Assembly (NCBI GenBank): GCA_905221125.1
Contig: CAJNBY010000001.1
Coordinates: forward strand, 62,001-126,000
Length of the DNA: 64,000 nt
Direction: 5' to 3'
Origin: a bacterium
GTDB taxonomy: Bacteria; Bacillota; Bacilli; Lactobacillales; Streptococcaceae
Positions 8,868-17,492 of the stretch are shown piece by piece (positions within the stretch are counted from its first letter, which is position 1; every line of letters starts with the position of its first letter). The notes under the pieces are model-generated. The model was not told where the DNA came from. It ran no database searches and saw only the letters and a list, made by a program, of their open reading frames with translations. The translations under genes were made by a program, and so were the position numbers.

Positions 8868-8900
8868 AAAAAATCCCAAGTGATTTTTTCACTTAGGATC
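8868..8900 (-). terminator. Terminator after yebC
   Basis: Minus-strand stem ATCCTAAGTGA/TCACTTGGGAT followed by a T run. It separates yebC from the MarR promoter. Confidence 0.8.
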
Positions 8901-8917
8901 ATGTTTTCTAGGTTAAA

Positions 8918-9634
8918 TTAGAATCCGTCTACGTTCGTATAAATCTTTTGCACGTCTTCGTCGTCTTCAAGAACACTGTAAAGTTTTTCAAAAGTTTCAA
9001 GGTCATCGCCTGACAATTCCACTTCTGACTGAGGAATCATTTCCAATTCAGTCACTTGGAATTCTTCGACACCTGACTCACGAAGGGCAACGATAGCCTT
9101 GTGAAGGTCTGTCGGAGCTGTGTAAACAGTGATTGTTCCTTCTTCTGCTTCTACATCGTCCACATCCACATCTGCTTCTAACAATTGCTCAAAGACTGCA
9201 TCTGCATCTTCACCAGCAAATACAATAACACCCTTATTGTCGAAGAGGTAAGAAACTGAACCTGAAGCACCCATGTTTCCACCGTTTTTACCAAAGGCTG
9301 CACGGACATTAGCCGCTGTACGGTTGACGTTAGAAGTCAAAGTATCAACAATCAACATAGAACCGTTTGGTCCAAATCCTTCGTAACGTCCTTCTGTAAA
9401 GGTTTCGTCTGTGTTTCCTTTTGCTTTATCAATCGCTTTATCGATAACGTGTTTTGGCACTTGGGCTTGTTTAGCACGGTCGATAACGAATTTCAAAGCA
9501 GTGTTTGATTCTGGGTCTGGATCACCTTTTTTAGCTGCTACATAGATTTCTACACCAAATTTTGCATATACTTTAGAGTTAGCTCCATCTTTAGCCGTTT
9601 TCTTGGCTACGATATTGGCCCATTTACGTCCCAT
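8918..9634 (-). CDS. yebC: YebC/PmpR family transcriptional or translational regulator
   Basis: 238 residues, the usual length. It starts [20 protein letters not shown] and contains the family segment [20 protein letters not shown] and [15 protein letters not shown]. YebC/PmpR proteins were described as DNA-binding regulators, and more recently YebC-type proteins have been linked to relief of ribosome stalling; which role applies here cannot be read. In pneumococcus its homologue lies next to the pneumolysin gene. Here its upstream neighbour is dinF, only 96 bp away. Confidence 0.92.
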   Translation of the reverse strand: MGRKWANIVAKKTAKDGANSKVYAKFGVEIYVAAKKGDPDPESNTALKFVIDRAKQAQVPKHVIDKAIDKAKGNTDETFTEGRYEGFGPNGSMLIVDTLTSNVNRTAANVRAAFGKNGGNMGASGSVSYLFDNKGVIVFAGEDADAVFEQLLEADVDVDDVEAEEGTITVYTAPTDLHKAIVALRESGVEEFQVTELEMIPQSEVELSGDDLETFEKLYSVLEDDEDVQKIYTNVDGF

Positions 9635-9730
9635 TAGGAATCTCCTTTTTTCACATTTTAATCTTTCTTATTATAACACAAGTTTTTTCGATTTTCACTA
9701 GAGGAAATAGATTTTATTCAGCAAATCCAG

Positions 9731-11101
9731 CTAGGATGACATTTTTGTTGCCAAGATGACCTTGCCTTCTTTTATCAAAGGATGACGGAAGAGTGAGAAG
9801 TACAATTGAACGGTCATGGCAACCCAGATAAGAGGTTCACAAAGGATAACACCCTTATAACCTGCCCAAGGAATAATCAAGACCACAAAAGCAATTTTCC
9901 CGATTAGTTCAATAAAGCTGGAAACCAGCGGAAGGATTTTTTGCCCCAAGCCTTGCAAACAATTGCGATAAATCAACAAGAGGCTCAAAATAGGATAAAA
10001 AGCTGAACTAATCTGTAAGTATAGACTACCATTTTCTACCAAGTATCCATCCGTCGAACTGGCCAAGAAGGAAACCAAGGCTGGACTGGCAAAAAAGAGG
10101 AAGACACAAACAAAAACTGCCCAGGACATACTCAAACGACTGCCAATTCGAAGACCTTGAACAATGCGGTCTGGTCGCTTGGCACCAAGATTCTGAGAAG
10201 CAAAGGTCGTCATAGAAGCAGAAATAGCGGTCATTGGAAGAAGAGCGAAGGCCATAATGCGTCTAGCCGTCGTCTGGGCGCTAATGATCACAGCTCCAAA
10301 GGTATTAACAGAAGATTGTAAAATTACACTACCGATAGATACAATCGAGCTCATCAAGCCCATAGCCAAACCTTGCTCCAAGAGATCAGCGTACAAGGCC
10401 TTGTCCCATTTGAAATGCTTGAGTTGAGGCAAAAGTTCTGGAACACTCTTGCGGATATAATAAAAACAGAGAACCGCTGATAAACCTTGCGAAATAATGG
10501 TGGCAAGGCCCGCAGATTGAACTCCCAGATGCAATTGCGTAATGAAATAGAGATCCAGAACCACATTGACCAAAGCAGAGAAAATCAGAAAGCCAAGCGC
10601 TGCTAGACTGTCCCCAATGGACCGCAACAAGCCTGCAAAGAGATTATAGGCAAAGCTGACACCGACACAGGTCACAATCATAGAAATATATTGATAAGAC
10701 TGAGGAAGGATTTCTACAGGAGTATCTAGGTATTGCAAGAGAGGATACAAACCAAGAAAGCCCAGCAACATCACTACAATGCTCAAAAGAGCGCCTAAAA
10801 TCCAAGTTGCTGCTACTGCTTCCTTGATCTTTGTAAAATTCCGAGCCCCATAATAGCGAGCAATGACAATTCCCATACCATTGCCAACACCAAGTGTAAA
10901 GCCTATAATCAAGTCAAAAATGGCAGTTGTCGCCCCTACTGCAGCCAAGGAATCTTGACCAAGAAATCGTCCAACAATCAAGACATCAGCAGTGTTATAG
11001 AGCTGTTGGAAAATATTGGACAGCAAGATTGGAAAGGCAAAACTCAAGAGCGAAGGAAGAATAGGACCATGAATCAGGTCCACTGTTCGTTTTTTATCCA
11101 T
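9731..11101 (-). CDS. dinF: MATE-family efflux protein DinF
   Basis: 456 residues with about 12 membrane segments. It starts MDKKRTVDLIHGPILPSLLS with the MATE pattern FQQLYNTADVLIVGRFLG. It follows recA by about 100 bp on the same strand, the streptococcal cinA-recA-dinF order, and should be expressed from the competence-induced cinA promoter when the weak terminator at 11168-11195 is read through. DinF is linked to protection against oxidative or bile stress in other species. In pneumococcus lytA follows; here yebC does. Confidence 0.92.
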   Translation of the reverse strand: MDKKRTVDLIHGPILPSLLSFAFPILLSNIFQQLYNTADVLIVGRFLGQDSLAAVGATTAIFDLIIGFTLGVGNGMGIVIARYYGARNFTKIKEAVAATWILGALLSIVVMLLGFLGLYPLLQYLDTPVEILPQSYQYISMIVTCVGVSFAYNLFAGLLRSIGDSLAALGFLIFSALVNVVLDLYFITQLHLGVQSAGLATIISQGLSAVLCFYYIRKSVPELLPQLKHFKWDKALYADLLEQGLAMGLMSSIVSIGSVILQSSVNTFGAVIISAQTTARRIMAFALLPMTAISASMTTFASQNLGAKRPDRIVQGLRIGSRLSMSWAVFVCVFLFFASPALVSFLASSTDGYLVENGSLYLQISSAFYPILSLLLIYRNCLQGLGQKILPLVSSFIELIGKIAFVVLIIPWAGYKGVILCEPLIWVAMTVQLYFSLFRHPLIKEGKVILATKMSS

Positions 11102-11167
11102 AAGGCTATTATATCAGCTTTCTAGAGGAGCGACAAGAAACAGCAAACTATGCCAGAACTAGGCAAT

Positions 11168-11195
11168 GAAAAAGCAGTGGATTTCTCCACTACTT
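11168..11195 (-). terminator. Hairpin between recA and dinF
   Basis: Minus-strand stem AGTAGTGGA/TCCACTGCT with loop GAAA and a short T run (TTTTT). It probably terminates part of the recA transcripts and lowers dinF expression. Confidence 0.65.
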
Positions 11196-11202
11196 TAACA
11201 AC

Positions 11203-12369
11203 TTATTCTTCAATTTCGATTTCAAGCTCGTCGCCTAGGTCAAGAGTTACTTCTTCATTCACAGAATCTGCTTGAACTGCGTCATCTTTTTTAGTTTCAA
11301 CACCTTCTACAGAAGCTTCTTCTCCATCAACCAAACCAAATTGAACACGGACTTGATGGTCAATTTCATCAAAGATTTCTGGGTGATCTGCCAAGTATTT
11401 CTTAGCATTTTCAGAACCTTGCCCGATTTTCTCATCCTTGTAAGAGTACCAAGCTCCTGCTTTTTTGATGATATCCAAATCGCTTGCAATCTTCAAAAGC
11501 TCACCTGTCTTAGAAATCCCTTCTCCGTACATGATTTCAACGAAGGCTTCCTTAAATGGTGGAGCCACCTTGTTTTTCACGACCTTAATCTTAGTTTCCT
11601 TACCGACATTGGTATCTTTCTGGTCACCAGTTCCCTTGATTTGCGTGCTTCCACGAACATCCAAACGCACTGAAGCGTAGAATTTCAAGGCACGTCCACC
11701 AGGAGTTGTTTCTGGATTCCCAAACATGACCCCAACTTTTTCACGCAATTGGTTGATAAAGATGGCAATTGTTTTGGTTTTATTAATAGAAGCACCAAGT
11801 TTACGCATGGCCTGACTCATCATACGAGCTTGCAAACCAACATGGCTATCTCCGATATCTCCATCGATTTCCGCACGAGGGACAAGGGCCGCAACTGAGT
11901 CGACTACGACAAGGTCCACAGCACCTGAGTCAATCAATTTTCCTGCAATTTCAAGACCTTGCTCTCCTGAGTCTGGTTGAGACAAGAGCAATTCGTCAAT
12001 ATTCACCCCAAGAGCCGCGGCATAGGCTGGATCAAGGGCATGCTCCGCATCGATAAATGCTGCAATCCCGCCTTCTTTTTGCGCTTGCGCTACTGCATGA
12101 AGGGCAACCGTTGTCTTACCAGATGACTCTGGTCCATAAATTTCGATGATACGTCCCTTAGGATAACCACCTGAACCAAGGGCGATGTCAAGAGCCAAGG
12201 AACCTGAGCTCATCACTTGTACCTTTTGCTCGGCACGTTCACCTAAACGCATGATTGAACCCTTACCAAAGTCTTTCTCAATCAATTTAAGAGCGTCATT
12301 CAAGGCTTTTTCACGTTCTGCCCCGAATTTTTTCGAAATTTCATCTAATTTTTTTGGTTTTTTCGCCAT
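11203..12369 (-). CDS. recA: Recombinase RecA
   Basis: 388 residues, the pneumococcal-type length. Walker A is GPESSGKTT (near residue 79); the loops binding DNA include the [13 protein letters not shown] and [18 protein letters not shown] segments, and the acidic C-terminal tail ([13 protein letters not shown]) is present. RecA forms the filament on single-stranded DNA for repair and natural transformation. It follows cinA by 54 bp and is the second gene of the competence-inducible late operon. The AGGAGAAT ribosome site precedes the ATG. Confidence 0.98.
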   Translation of the reverse strand: MAKKPKKLDEISKKFGAEREKALNDALKLIEKDFGKGSIMRLGERAEQKVQVMSSGSLALDIALGSGGYPKGRIIEIYGPESSGKTTVALHAVAQAQKEGGIAAFIDAEHALDPAYAAALGVNIDELLLSQPDSGEQGLEIAGKLIDSGAVDLVVVDSVAALVPRAEIDGDIGDSHVGLQARMMSQAMRKLGASINKTKTIAIFINQLREKVGVMFGNPETTPGGRALKFYASVRLDVRGSTQIKGTGDQKDTNVGKETKIKVVKNKVAPPFKEAFVEIMYGEGISKTGELLKIASDLDIIKKAGAWYSYKDEKIGQGSENAKKYLADHPEIFDEIDHQVRVQFGLVDGEEASVEGVETKKDDAVQADSVNEEVTLDLGDELEIEIEE

Positions 12370-12423
12370 TCTATTCTCCTACATTCTAATGGTCCTCAGA
12401 CCTATCTACTATTATATCAAAAG

Positions 12424-13680
12424 TTAGTCACTTAATAAAGCCTTGCGAACTAGGTTAAAGGCATGCATAACCGCAATGTGACGTACATCTGCTCGACTTC
12501 TGCCTCCAATATTCACCTTGATGACCTCAGTTCCTTGCTCTTCTGCCAAGCCTATGAAGACTGTCCCAGCTGGGTGCCCTTCTAGGCTATCTGGTCCTGC
12601 TACTCCAGTCAAACTAATACCATAATCTGACTGGGTCTTGCTTCGTGCCTGTTCAGCCATCTTCTGGGCTGTATATTCAGACACCACACCATGTTCTTCC
12701 AAATCCTTGGCAGGAATATCCAACATTTTTGATTTTTCCTCCAGGCTATAGGTCACAAAACCGCCCTTAAATATACTTGAAGCTCCTGAAAAATCAGCTA
12801 CAGTAGCTTGAAAAAGACCTGCCGTCAAACTCTCTGCAGCCGTGATAGTTTTCCCTTGCTTTTTCAGTTCTTCTACCACAATGCTGGCCAAGCTGGATTC
12901 TTCCCCATAACCATAACAAAGTTCTCGTAGAGAAAGGCCTTCAAAAGTCTGATAACCCAAGATTTGATTTTCCAAGATATCCAGCGCTTGATTCGCCTCT
13001 TCTTGACTGCTAGCTTTTGTTGACAGACGCAGAGTGACTTCTCCTGTCTTGGCATAAGGGGCCAAGGTCGGATCAGTTTGATTATCAATCAAATCAGCCA
13101 AAATGGTCACTAGCTGACTTTCGCCAATCCCAAAGAAACGAAGAACTCGGGAATACAACTTGCTCCCTGTCATCAACTTAGGTAGAAGTTGGTTTAAGAC
13201 CATGGGCTTCAATTCACTTGGTGGACCTGGAAGGACGACGTAGGTCACTCCGTCTACTTCTAAGATTCCTCCAACTGCCAATCCTGTTTCGTTTGGTAAT
13301 GGAGTCGCTCCTGCTACAATTTGAGCTTGTCTTTCATTATTCGGTGTTCGGGCATAGTCTGGTCTCTGGGCAAAAAAGACATCCAACTTCGCCTGTGCCT
13401 GAGAATCAAAAACTAATTCTTTCCCTAAAAATTTAGCCAACGTTTGTTTGGTCAAATCGTCCTCAGTTGGCCCCAAACCACCTGTCAAAATCACCAGACT
13501 GCTACGTTGACTAGCAATCTCAAGCAAAGACAAGAGACGAGCTTCATTGTCTCCTACAGCCGTCTGAAAATAAACATCTACCCCAATCTCTGCTAGTTTT
13601 TCTGATAAAAACTGAGCATTGGTATTGACAATCTGTCCTGTCAAAATCTCTGTTCCAACAGCAATGATTTCTGCTTTCAT
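12424..13680 (-). CDS. cinA: Competence/damage-inducible protein CinA
   Basis: 418 residues. The N-terminal MoaB/MogA-like domain (about 1-170) shows [11 protein letters not shown]. The C-terminal CinA domain (about 255-415) carries [15 protein letters not shown], as in nicotinamide-nucleotide amidohydrolases of the PncC family. In pneumococcus CinA is the first gene of the late competence operon with recA and brings RecA to the membrane. Here a perfect cin-box lies 17 bp before the ATG, with an AGGAGGAAAC ribosome site between them. Confidence 0.95.
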   Translation of the reverse strand: MKAEIIAVGTEILTGQIVNTNAQFLSEKLAEIGVDVYFQTAVGDNEARLLSLLEIASQRSSLVILTGGLGPTEDDLTKQTLAKFLGKELVFDSQAQAKLDVFFAQRPDYARTPNNERQAQIVAGATPLPNETGLAVGGILEVDGVTYVVLPGPPSELKPMVLNQLLPKLMTGSKLYSRVLRFFGIGESQLVTILADLIDNQTDPTLAPYAKTGEVTLRLSTKASSQEEANQALDILENQILGYQTFEGLSLRELCYGYGEESSLASIVVEELKKQGKTITAAESLTAGLFQATVADFSGASSIFKGGFVTYSLEEKSKMLDIPAKDLEEHGVVSEYTAQKMAEQARSKTQSDYGISLTGVAGPDSLEGHPAGTVFIGLAEEQGTEVIKVNIGGRSRADVRHIAVMHAFNLVRKALLSD

Positions 13681-13697
13681 GTTTCCTCCTACCTATC

Positions 13698-13705
13698 TAT
13701 TCGTA
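13698..13705 (-). promoter_or_regulatory. cin-box (ComX/SigX promoter) for cinA-recA-dinF
   Basis: The minus strand carries TACGAATA, the -10 motif recognised by the alternative competence sigma factor SigX, preceded by a T/A-rich stretch. The box ends 17 bp before the cinA ATG, leaving a leader of only about ten bases that is mostly ribosome site. It shows that the recA operon is competence-induced in this strain. Confidence 0.85.
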
Positions 13706-13711
13706 TTTTTT

Positions 13712-13751
13712 TGAAAAAATCGCAGGAAATTTCCCACGATTGATTTTTTAT
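13712..13751. terminator. Bidirectional-looking terminator after lytR
   Basis: Dyad ATCGTGGGAAA/TTTCCTGCGAT flanked by A and T tracts on both sides. On the minus strand it ends the tsaE-GNAT-lytR transcript immediately upstream of the cinA cin-box. Confidence 0.75.
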
Positions 13752-13765
13752 TTGTATCAAGAAAG

Positions 13766-14782
13766 TTAATTATCTTCGTCACTAACAGGCACCCGTCCAA
13801 ACAAATCTTCAAATAAGACAACATTTGTTTCAAGCTGAGTGACTTCTTCTTGTCCCAAAGAACGTCGCAATATATTCTGCATTTCCAACATATGCTCTCT
13901 CGAAACAATCTGGTAAGAGATACCTTGCAACATCTCCCCTTCACCCTTCAATTGTTGAGATTCAATGGTTTTAAATGAATCTTTGTAGCCCAACAAGCTT
14001 GGAATACTTTTCGCAGACAAATCAATATTAGTCTGCATATTAGTACTTAGAGCTTTTAAAATAGATTGGTAGTGACTGACACTATTCAAACTAAGAACTT
14101 TTTCAACAACTTTTTGAATGACTTCACGCTGACGCTTTTGACGACCGTAGTCTCCTTCTGGGTCTTGATAACGCATACGTGAATAAACAAGCGCTTCTTC
14201 CCCATTTATTGTCTGCTCTCCAACACCGATAGAAATGGTGTTAAATTCTTCTTGGTCACTGATAGAAATCGGGAAACCTAGTGTATTATTGACCGTAATA
14301 CCCCCAACTGCATCGACCAATTGTTGCAATCCTTGCATATTAACCATAATGTAGCGATCGATGTGGATATTCATCATCTTTTGAATTGTTTCTATAGCAA
14401 GTTCTGCTCCACCACCAGCATAGGCAGCGTTTAGCTTCGCTTCTTCAATACTACCATCTTTATGTTGAATTTTAGTCAGGATATCACGTTCCAAACTCAA
14501 CATCATGGTCTTCTTAGTATGTGGATTGACAGTCAAGAGAATCATGGAATCACTATTTCCAGCCCACTGATCTGTACGCTCTACATTCCCAGTATCAACC
14601 CCCATCAACAGAATGGTCAAAGGTTCTGTTGCTTCAATAACCTTGGTTTCTTCTCCGATTTTTTTATAGGTCTTTGATAAGGTTTGTGTGCCTTGCTGAT
14701 AAATAGTATAAGCAAAAACACCGACACCTAAAACTGTCACAGCTAGAAAAGCTAATACCATTCCAATAATTTTTTTAACCAT
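13766..14782 (-). CDS. lytR: LytR-CpsA-Psr family cell-wall polymer ligase
   Basis: 338 residues: a short cytoplasmic start, one membrane helix (about residues 7-28) and an extracellular LCP domain. Catalytic-type motifs are visible: LLMGVDTGNVERTDQWAG, SDSMILLTVNP, LSLERDILT and YSRMRYQDPEGDYGRQKRQR. LCP enzymes attach teichoic acid or capsule precursors from undecaprenyl phosphate to peptidoglycan. It is third in the tsaE-GNAT-lytR operon, 8 bp after the GNAT gene. The pneumococcal locus has the same order and the same recA neighbours. Confidence 0.93.
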   Translation of the reverse strand: MVKKIIGMVLAFLAVTVLGVGVFAYTIYQQGTQTLSKTYKKIGEETKVIEATEPLTILLMGVDTGNVERTDQWAGNSDSMILLTVNPHTKKTMMLSLERDILTKIQHKDGSIEEAKLNAAYAGGGAELAIETIQKMMNIHIDRYIMVNMQGLQQLVDAVGGITVNNTLGFPISISDQEEFNTISIGVGEQTINGEEALVYSRMRYQDPEGDYGRQKRQREVIQKVVEKVLSLNSVSHYQSILKALSTNMQTNIDLSAKSIPSLLGYKDSFKTIESQQLKGEGEMLQGISYQIVSREHMLEMQNILRRSLGQEEVTQLETNVVLFEDLFGRVPVSDEDN

Positions 14783-14789
14783 ATTTCTA

Positions 14790-15308
14790 CTAATCTATCA
14801 GTTTACCCATCAAGTAAACATCGATAAATTTCCCTTCTTCTATATATGCTCCACGCTCTTGGAGACCTTCAATTATAAAGCCATGCTTTTGATAAAGATG
14901 GACTGCAGCTTGATTACGAGTTTGGACAGTCAGTTGGAGACGACGCAGAACGCCACTTGCTTGTGCCCATTCTATCGCTCCTTCTAGCAAAAAACTTCCC
15001 AATCCATTATTCCAATATCTTTTTCCAATCACAATGAAGAGATCTCCAATATGACGAACTCTCTTGCGCTGGTCAGCTGTAATATTTACAAGGCCAGCAA
15101 TTTCATCATTCAGCAAGGCAAGTAAAGTGATTTGATTTTCCGAGTGAGCCTGTTTGTCCAAAAACAACTCCATCTCAGTATCTGTCAATAGAATACCTTC
15201 CCCGTCCAGACTGGTAAAATCTGTCTCCAAACTCACACGATTTAAAAAGGTCACTAATTCAGCTGCATCTTCAGCTTCTGCTTCCCTAATGAGCAATTCA
15301 TACTCCAT
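14790..15308 (-). CDS. GNAT-family N-acetyltransferase
   Basis: 172 residues with the GNAT fold. The acetyl-CoA-binding segment is IGKRYWNNGLGSFLLEGAIE, followed by LQLTVQTRNQAAVHLYQKHGF, the typical beta5-alpha4 region. The acceptor is unknown. The start codon overlaps the end of tsaE by 11 bp, so it is coupled to tsaE; lytR follows 8 bp later. This three-gene order is conserved in pneumococcus, which suggests it is functionally linked or at least stably co-expressed. Confidence 0.88.
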   Translation of the reverse strand: MEYELLIREAEAEDAAELVTFLNRVSLETDFTSLDGEGILLTDTEMELFLDKQAHSENQITLLALLNDEIAGLVNITADQRKRVRHIGDLFIVIGKRYWNNGLGSFLLEGAIEWAQASGVLRRLQLTVQTRNQAAVHLYQKHGFIIEGLQERGAYIEEGKFIDVYLMGKLID

Positions 15309-15741
15309 GTTGAAGTTCCTCTAAAAGCTTTTCTGCACGCAAGCCCTTGGCTTGAAAATTCAGTCTGCGACCGTCTTCTTCTTTTAGAATTTCCAACTCT
15401 AAATAAGTATCTGGCAAGGCATCTCCTAAGAGATTGCCCCACTCAATAACAGTCACTCCGCCACCAAAGAGAAACTCATCCAAGTCGATAGAATCCGCAT
15501 CTCCTTCAATTCGATAAACATCTAGGTGATAAAGTGGAAGTCTACCTTCATACTCTCTCACGATAGTATAGGTTGGACTTTTAATCATTTGAGAAATCTG
15601 TAAACCTTTAGCAAGTCCCTTAGTAAAGGTCGTTTTACCTGCACCCAGCTCTCCAGTTAAGATTAAAACATCATTCTTTTCTAATAAATGACCCAATCGT
15701 TCTCCTAAGGCTTGTAGCTCTTCTTCATTTTTTGTGTACAT
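15298..15741 (-). CDS. tsaE: tRNA threonylcarbamoyladenosine biosynthesis ATPase TsaE
   Basis: 147 residues. The P-loop is TGELGAGKTTFTKGLAKGL (near residue 30) and the family motifs SPTYTIVREYEG and LYHLDVYRIEG are present. TsaE works with TsaB and TsaD to form t6A at position 37 of ANN-decoding tRNAs. It is the first gene of the tsaE-GNAT-lytR operon. A RUP repeat lies upstream of its start. Confidence 0.95.
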   Translation of the reverse strand: MYTKNEEELQALGERLGHLLEKNDVLILTGELGAGKTTFTKGLAKGLQISQMIKSPTYTIVREYEGRLPLYHLDVYRIEGDADSIDLDEFLFGGGVTVIEWGNLLGDALPDTYLELEILKEEDGRRLNFQAKGLRAEKLLEELQHGV

Positions 15742-15794
15742 ACTCTTATTATACCAAAAACTTTTCTTCTGTGTCTATTTTCCTGCTAAACTTA

Positions 15795-15905
15795 TACTCA
15801 ATGAAAATCAAAGAGCAAACTAGGAAGCTAGCCGCAGGCTGCTCAAAACACTGTTTTGAGGTTGCAGATAGAGCTGACGTAGTTTGAAGAGATTTTCGAA
15901 GAGTA
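15795..15905. repeat. RUP element, copy 2
   Basis: 111 bp from TACTCAATGAAAATC to GATTTTCGAAGAGTA, in the opposite orientation to copy 1. It contains the internal palindromic segment AAAACACTGTTTT. It lies between tsaE and the membrane protein gene. Confidence 0.87.
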
Positions 15906-15939
15906 TTACCATCATAACATCCATAAAAACAAGCTTGCT

Positions 15940-16560
15940 CTAGAAGAAAATGAGCGTAGCAATAACCAATACAAGATCTCGGAAAATATGACCATAAAAG
16001 GAAACTTCCTTTTTAACAGAATTTGGGACAAGATAGACTGCAAAAAACAAACCCAGTCCAATATAAATCAGAAGTGAGACAATGGTCATTGGATTTCTTA
16101 AGAAAAGAAGTGTTGCTATAATAGTCACCAACACTGTCTTTTTTCTGTCTAGCATAGCAAGCAAATCGCGCATGTATTTTTTCAAGGGTAAAAAAATCAG
16201 CAAATCTAGCCCAAATAGAAAGAAAAAGGACGGCAATAAAAAGTCAACTAATTCTTGCTGCAGCGTATTTTTGATGAACAAGTTATCTGACAGGACAAGA
16301 ACAACTCCTAACAAATTAATTAAGAGCAGGATACGGTAAAGAAGCTTCACTGACTGCTTACTGGCTAGGACACTATGAACTTCTTGCTTACGGGTATAAA
16401 GATAATTTACTCCAGCACAGATTCCTGAAACGAAGACCATACTTCCGATGAAAAAAGCTGTACTTTGTTTAAAGGACAAGATGCATTCCTTCCATAGGAA
16501 ACAGCTGCTCAAACTGATTTGAATTAAAGCTAACAAAAATAAGATTCTCATTGATTTCAT
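15940..16560 (-). CDS. Membrane protein of unknown function
   Basis: I do not recognise this 206-residue protein. It has six to seven hydrophobic segments (for example STAFFIGSMVFVSGICAG, LLYRILLLINLLGVVLVL, LLPSFFFLFGLDLLIFLPL) with short basic loops (YTRKQE, LKKYMRD, DRKKT) and no catalytic motif. A good ribosome site, GGAAGGGAGAGAAAAG, precedes the ATG. It lies between tsaE and ndk and is flanked by RUP repeats on both sides. Its codon use looks ordinary for the window. Confidence 0.75.
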   Translation of the reverse strand: MKSMRILFLLALIQISLSSCFLWKECILSFKQSTAFFIGSMVFVSGICAGVNYLYTRKQEVHSVLASKQSVKLLYRILLLINLLGVVLVLSDNLFIKNTLQQELVDFLLPSFFFLFGLDLLIFLPLKKYMRDLLAMLDRKKTVLVTIIATLLFLRNPMTIVSLLIYIGLGLFFAVYLVPNSVKKEVSFYGHIFRDLVLVIATLIFF

Positions 16561-16665
16561 CTTTTCTCTCCCTTCCTACCAATCATTATACTAGGAGAAA
16601 AGAGGGAACTGTTTCCAATCTTCTCAAATGTCTCTTTAAGACGCTAAACAAACACCAGAGACTAA

Positions 16666-16734
16666 TACTCAATGAAAATCAAAGAGCAACCTGCGGCTAG
16701 AGCTGACATGGTTTGAAGAGATTTTGGAAGAATA
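16666..16734. repeat. Shortened RUP element, copy 3
   Basis: Starts TACTCAATGAAAATCAAAGAGCAA and ends with the degenerate GATTTTGGAAGAATA. At about 69 bp it has lost the middle of the element (compare copy 2 at 15795-15905), so it is probably immobile. The whole 16561-16864 gap holds only this and the ndk terminator. Confidence 0.75.
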
Positions 16735-16752
16735 TAAATTTGAAATCAAAAA

Positions 16753-16795
16753 ACGCACCATATCAAAAACTAAAAAGTTTGATATCATGCGTCAT
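16753..16795 (-). terminator. Terminator downstream of ndk
   Basis: On the minus strand ACGCATGATATCAAA pairs with TTTGATATGGTGCGT, followed by TTTTTTG. It lies about 70 bp beyond the ndk stop codon. Confidence 0.75.
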
Positions 16796-16864
16796 ATCTT
16801 AAACTAATTGACTATACTTTCTATTCAAATGAGCTTTTAACCAATCTATTTAGTCAATCAACTC

Positions 16865-17278
16865 TTAAAACCAAAGAGCAATTTCTCGCTTAGCTGACTC
16901 TTCTGAATCCGAACCATGTACAACATTTTGGATAACCTCATTTTCTCCAGCAGCTTTTGCAAAATCACCTCGAATAGTCCCTGGTAAAGCTTCTTCTGGA
17001 CGAGTTGCGCCCATCATGGTACGCCAAGTTTCAATTACTTTAGGACCAGAAATGATACCTACAAGAACCGGGCCTGAAGTCATAAATTCACGAATCGGTG
17101 GGTAAAAACTCTGACCAACCAAGTCCTGATAGTGCTGGTCAATCAACTCTTCTGAAACCTGTGAACGCAACTCTAATTTTTCGATTGTCAATCCACGTTG
17201 TTCGATGCGTTTCAACACTTCACCTACTAGTCCTCTTTTTACACCATCTGGTTTAATGATAAAGAATGTTTGTTCCAT
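16865..17278 (-). CDS. ndk: Nucleoside diphosphate kinase
   Basis: 137 residues starting [20 protein letters not shown]. The active-site histidine is in the NVVHGSDS motif near the C-terminus, the standard Ndk phosphohistidine. It transfers gamma-phosphate from ATP to other NDPs. An open frame continues 18 codons upstream, but the ATG at 17278 has the AAGGAGACAAGT ribosome site and gives the family length, so I use it. A RUP repeat separates it from rpoC. Confidence 0.95.
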   Translation of the reverse strand: MEQTFFIIKPDGVKRGLVGEVLKRIEQRGLTIEKLELRSQVSEELIDQHYQDLVGQSFYPPIREFMTSGPVLVGIISGPKVIETWRTMMGATRPEEALPGTIRGDFAKAAGENEVIQNVVHGSDSEESAKREIALWF

Positions 17279-17309
17279 ACTTGTCTCCTTTGTCAGCTTC
17301 TTTCTTTTA

Positions 17310-17412
17310 TACTCTTCGAAAATCAAATTCAAACCACGTCAACTTCGCCTTGCCGTACTCAAGTACAGCCTGCGGCTAGTTTTCTAGTTTGCTCTTTGAT
17401 TTTCATTGAGTA
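17310..17412. repeat. RUP element, copy 4
   Basis: 103 bp from TACTCTTCGAAAATCAAATT to GATTTTCATTGAGTA, in the same orientation as copy 1, in the gap between the ndk start and the rpoC terminator. Confidence 0.87.
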
Positions 17413-17458
17413 TTATTTTACCACATTTCATGGAAAAATGGAGAAAGTTTTCAGAAAA

Positions 17459-17489
17459 GAGAAAGAGAACCCGAAGGCTCTCTCATTCT
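17459..17489 (-). terminator. Terminator after rpoC
   Basis: Minus-strand stem AGAGAGCC/GGTTCTCT capped by the stable TTCG tetraloop, then TTCTCTTTTC. It begins right after the rpoC stop codon. Confidence 0.8.
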
Positions 17490-17492
17490 CTC

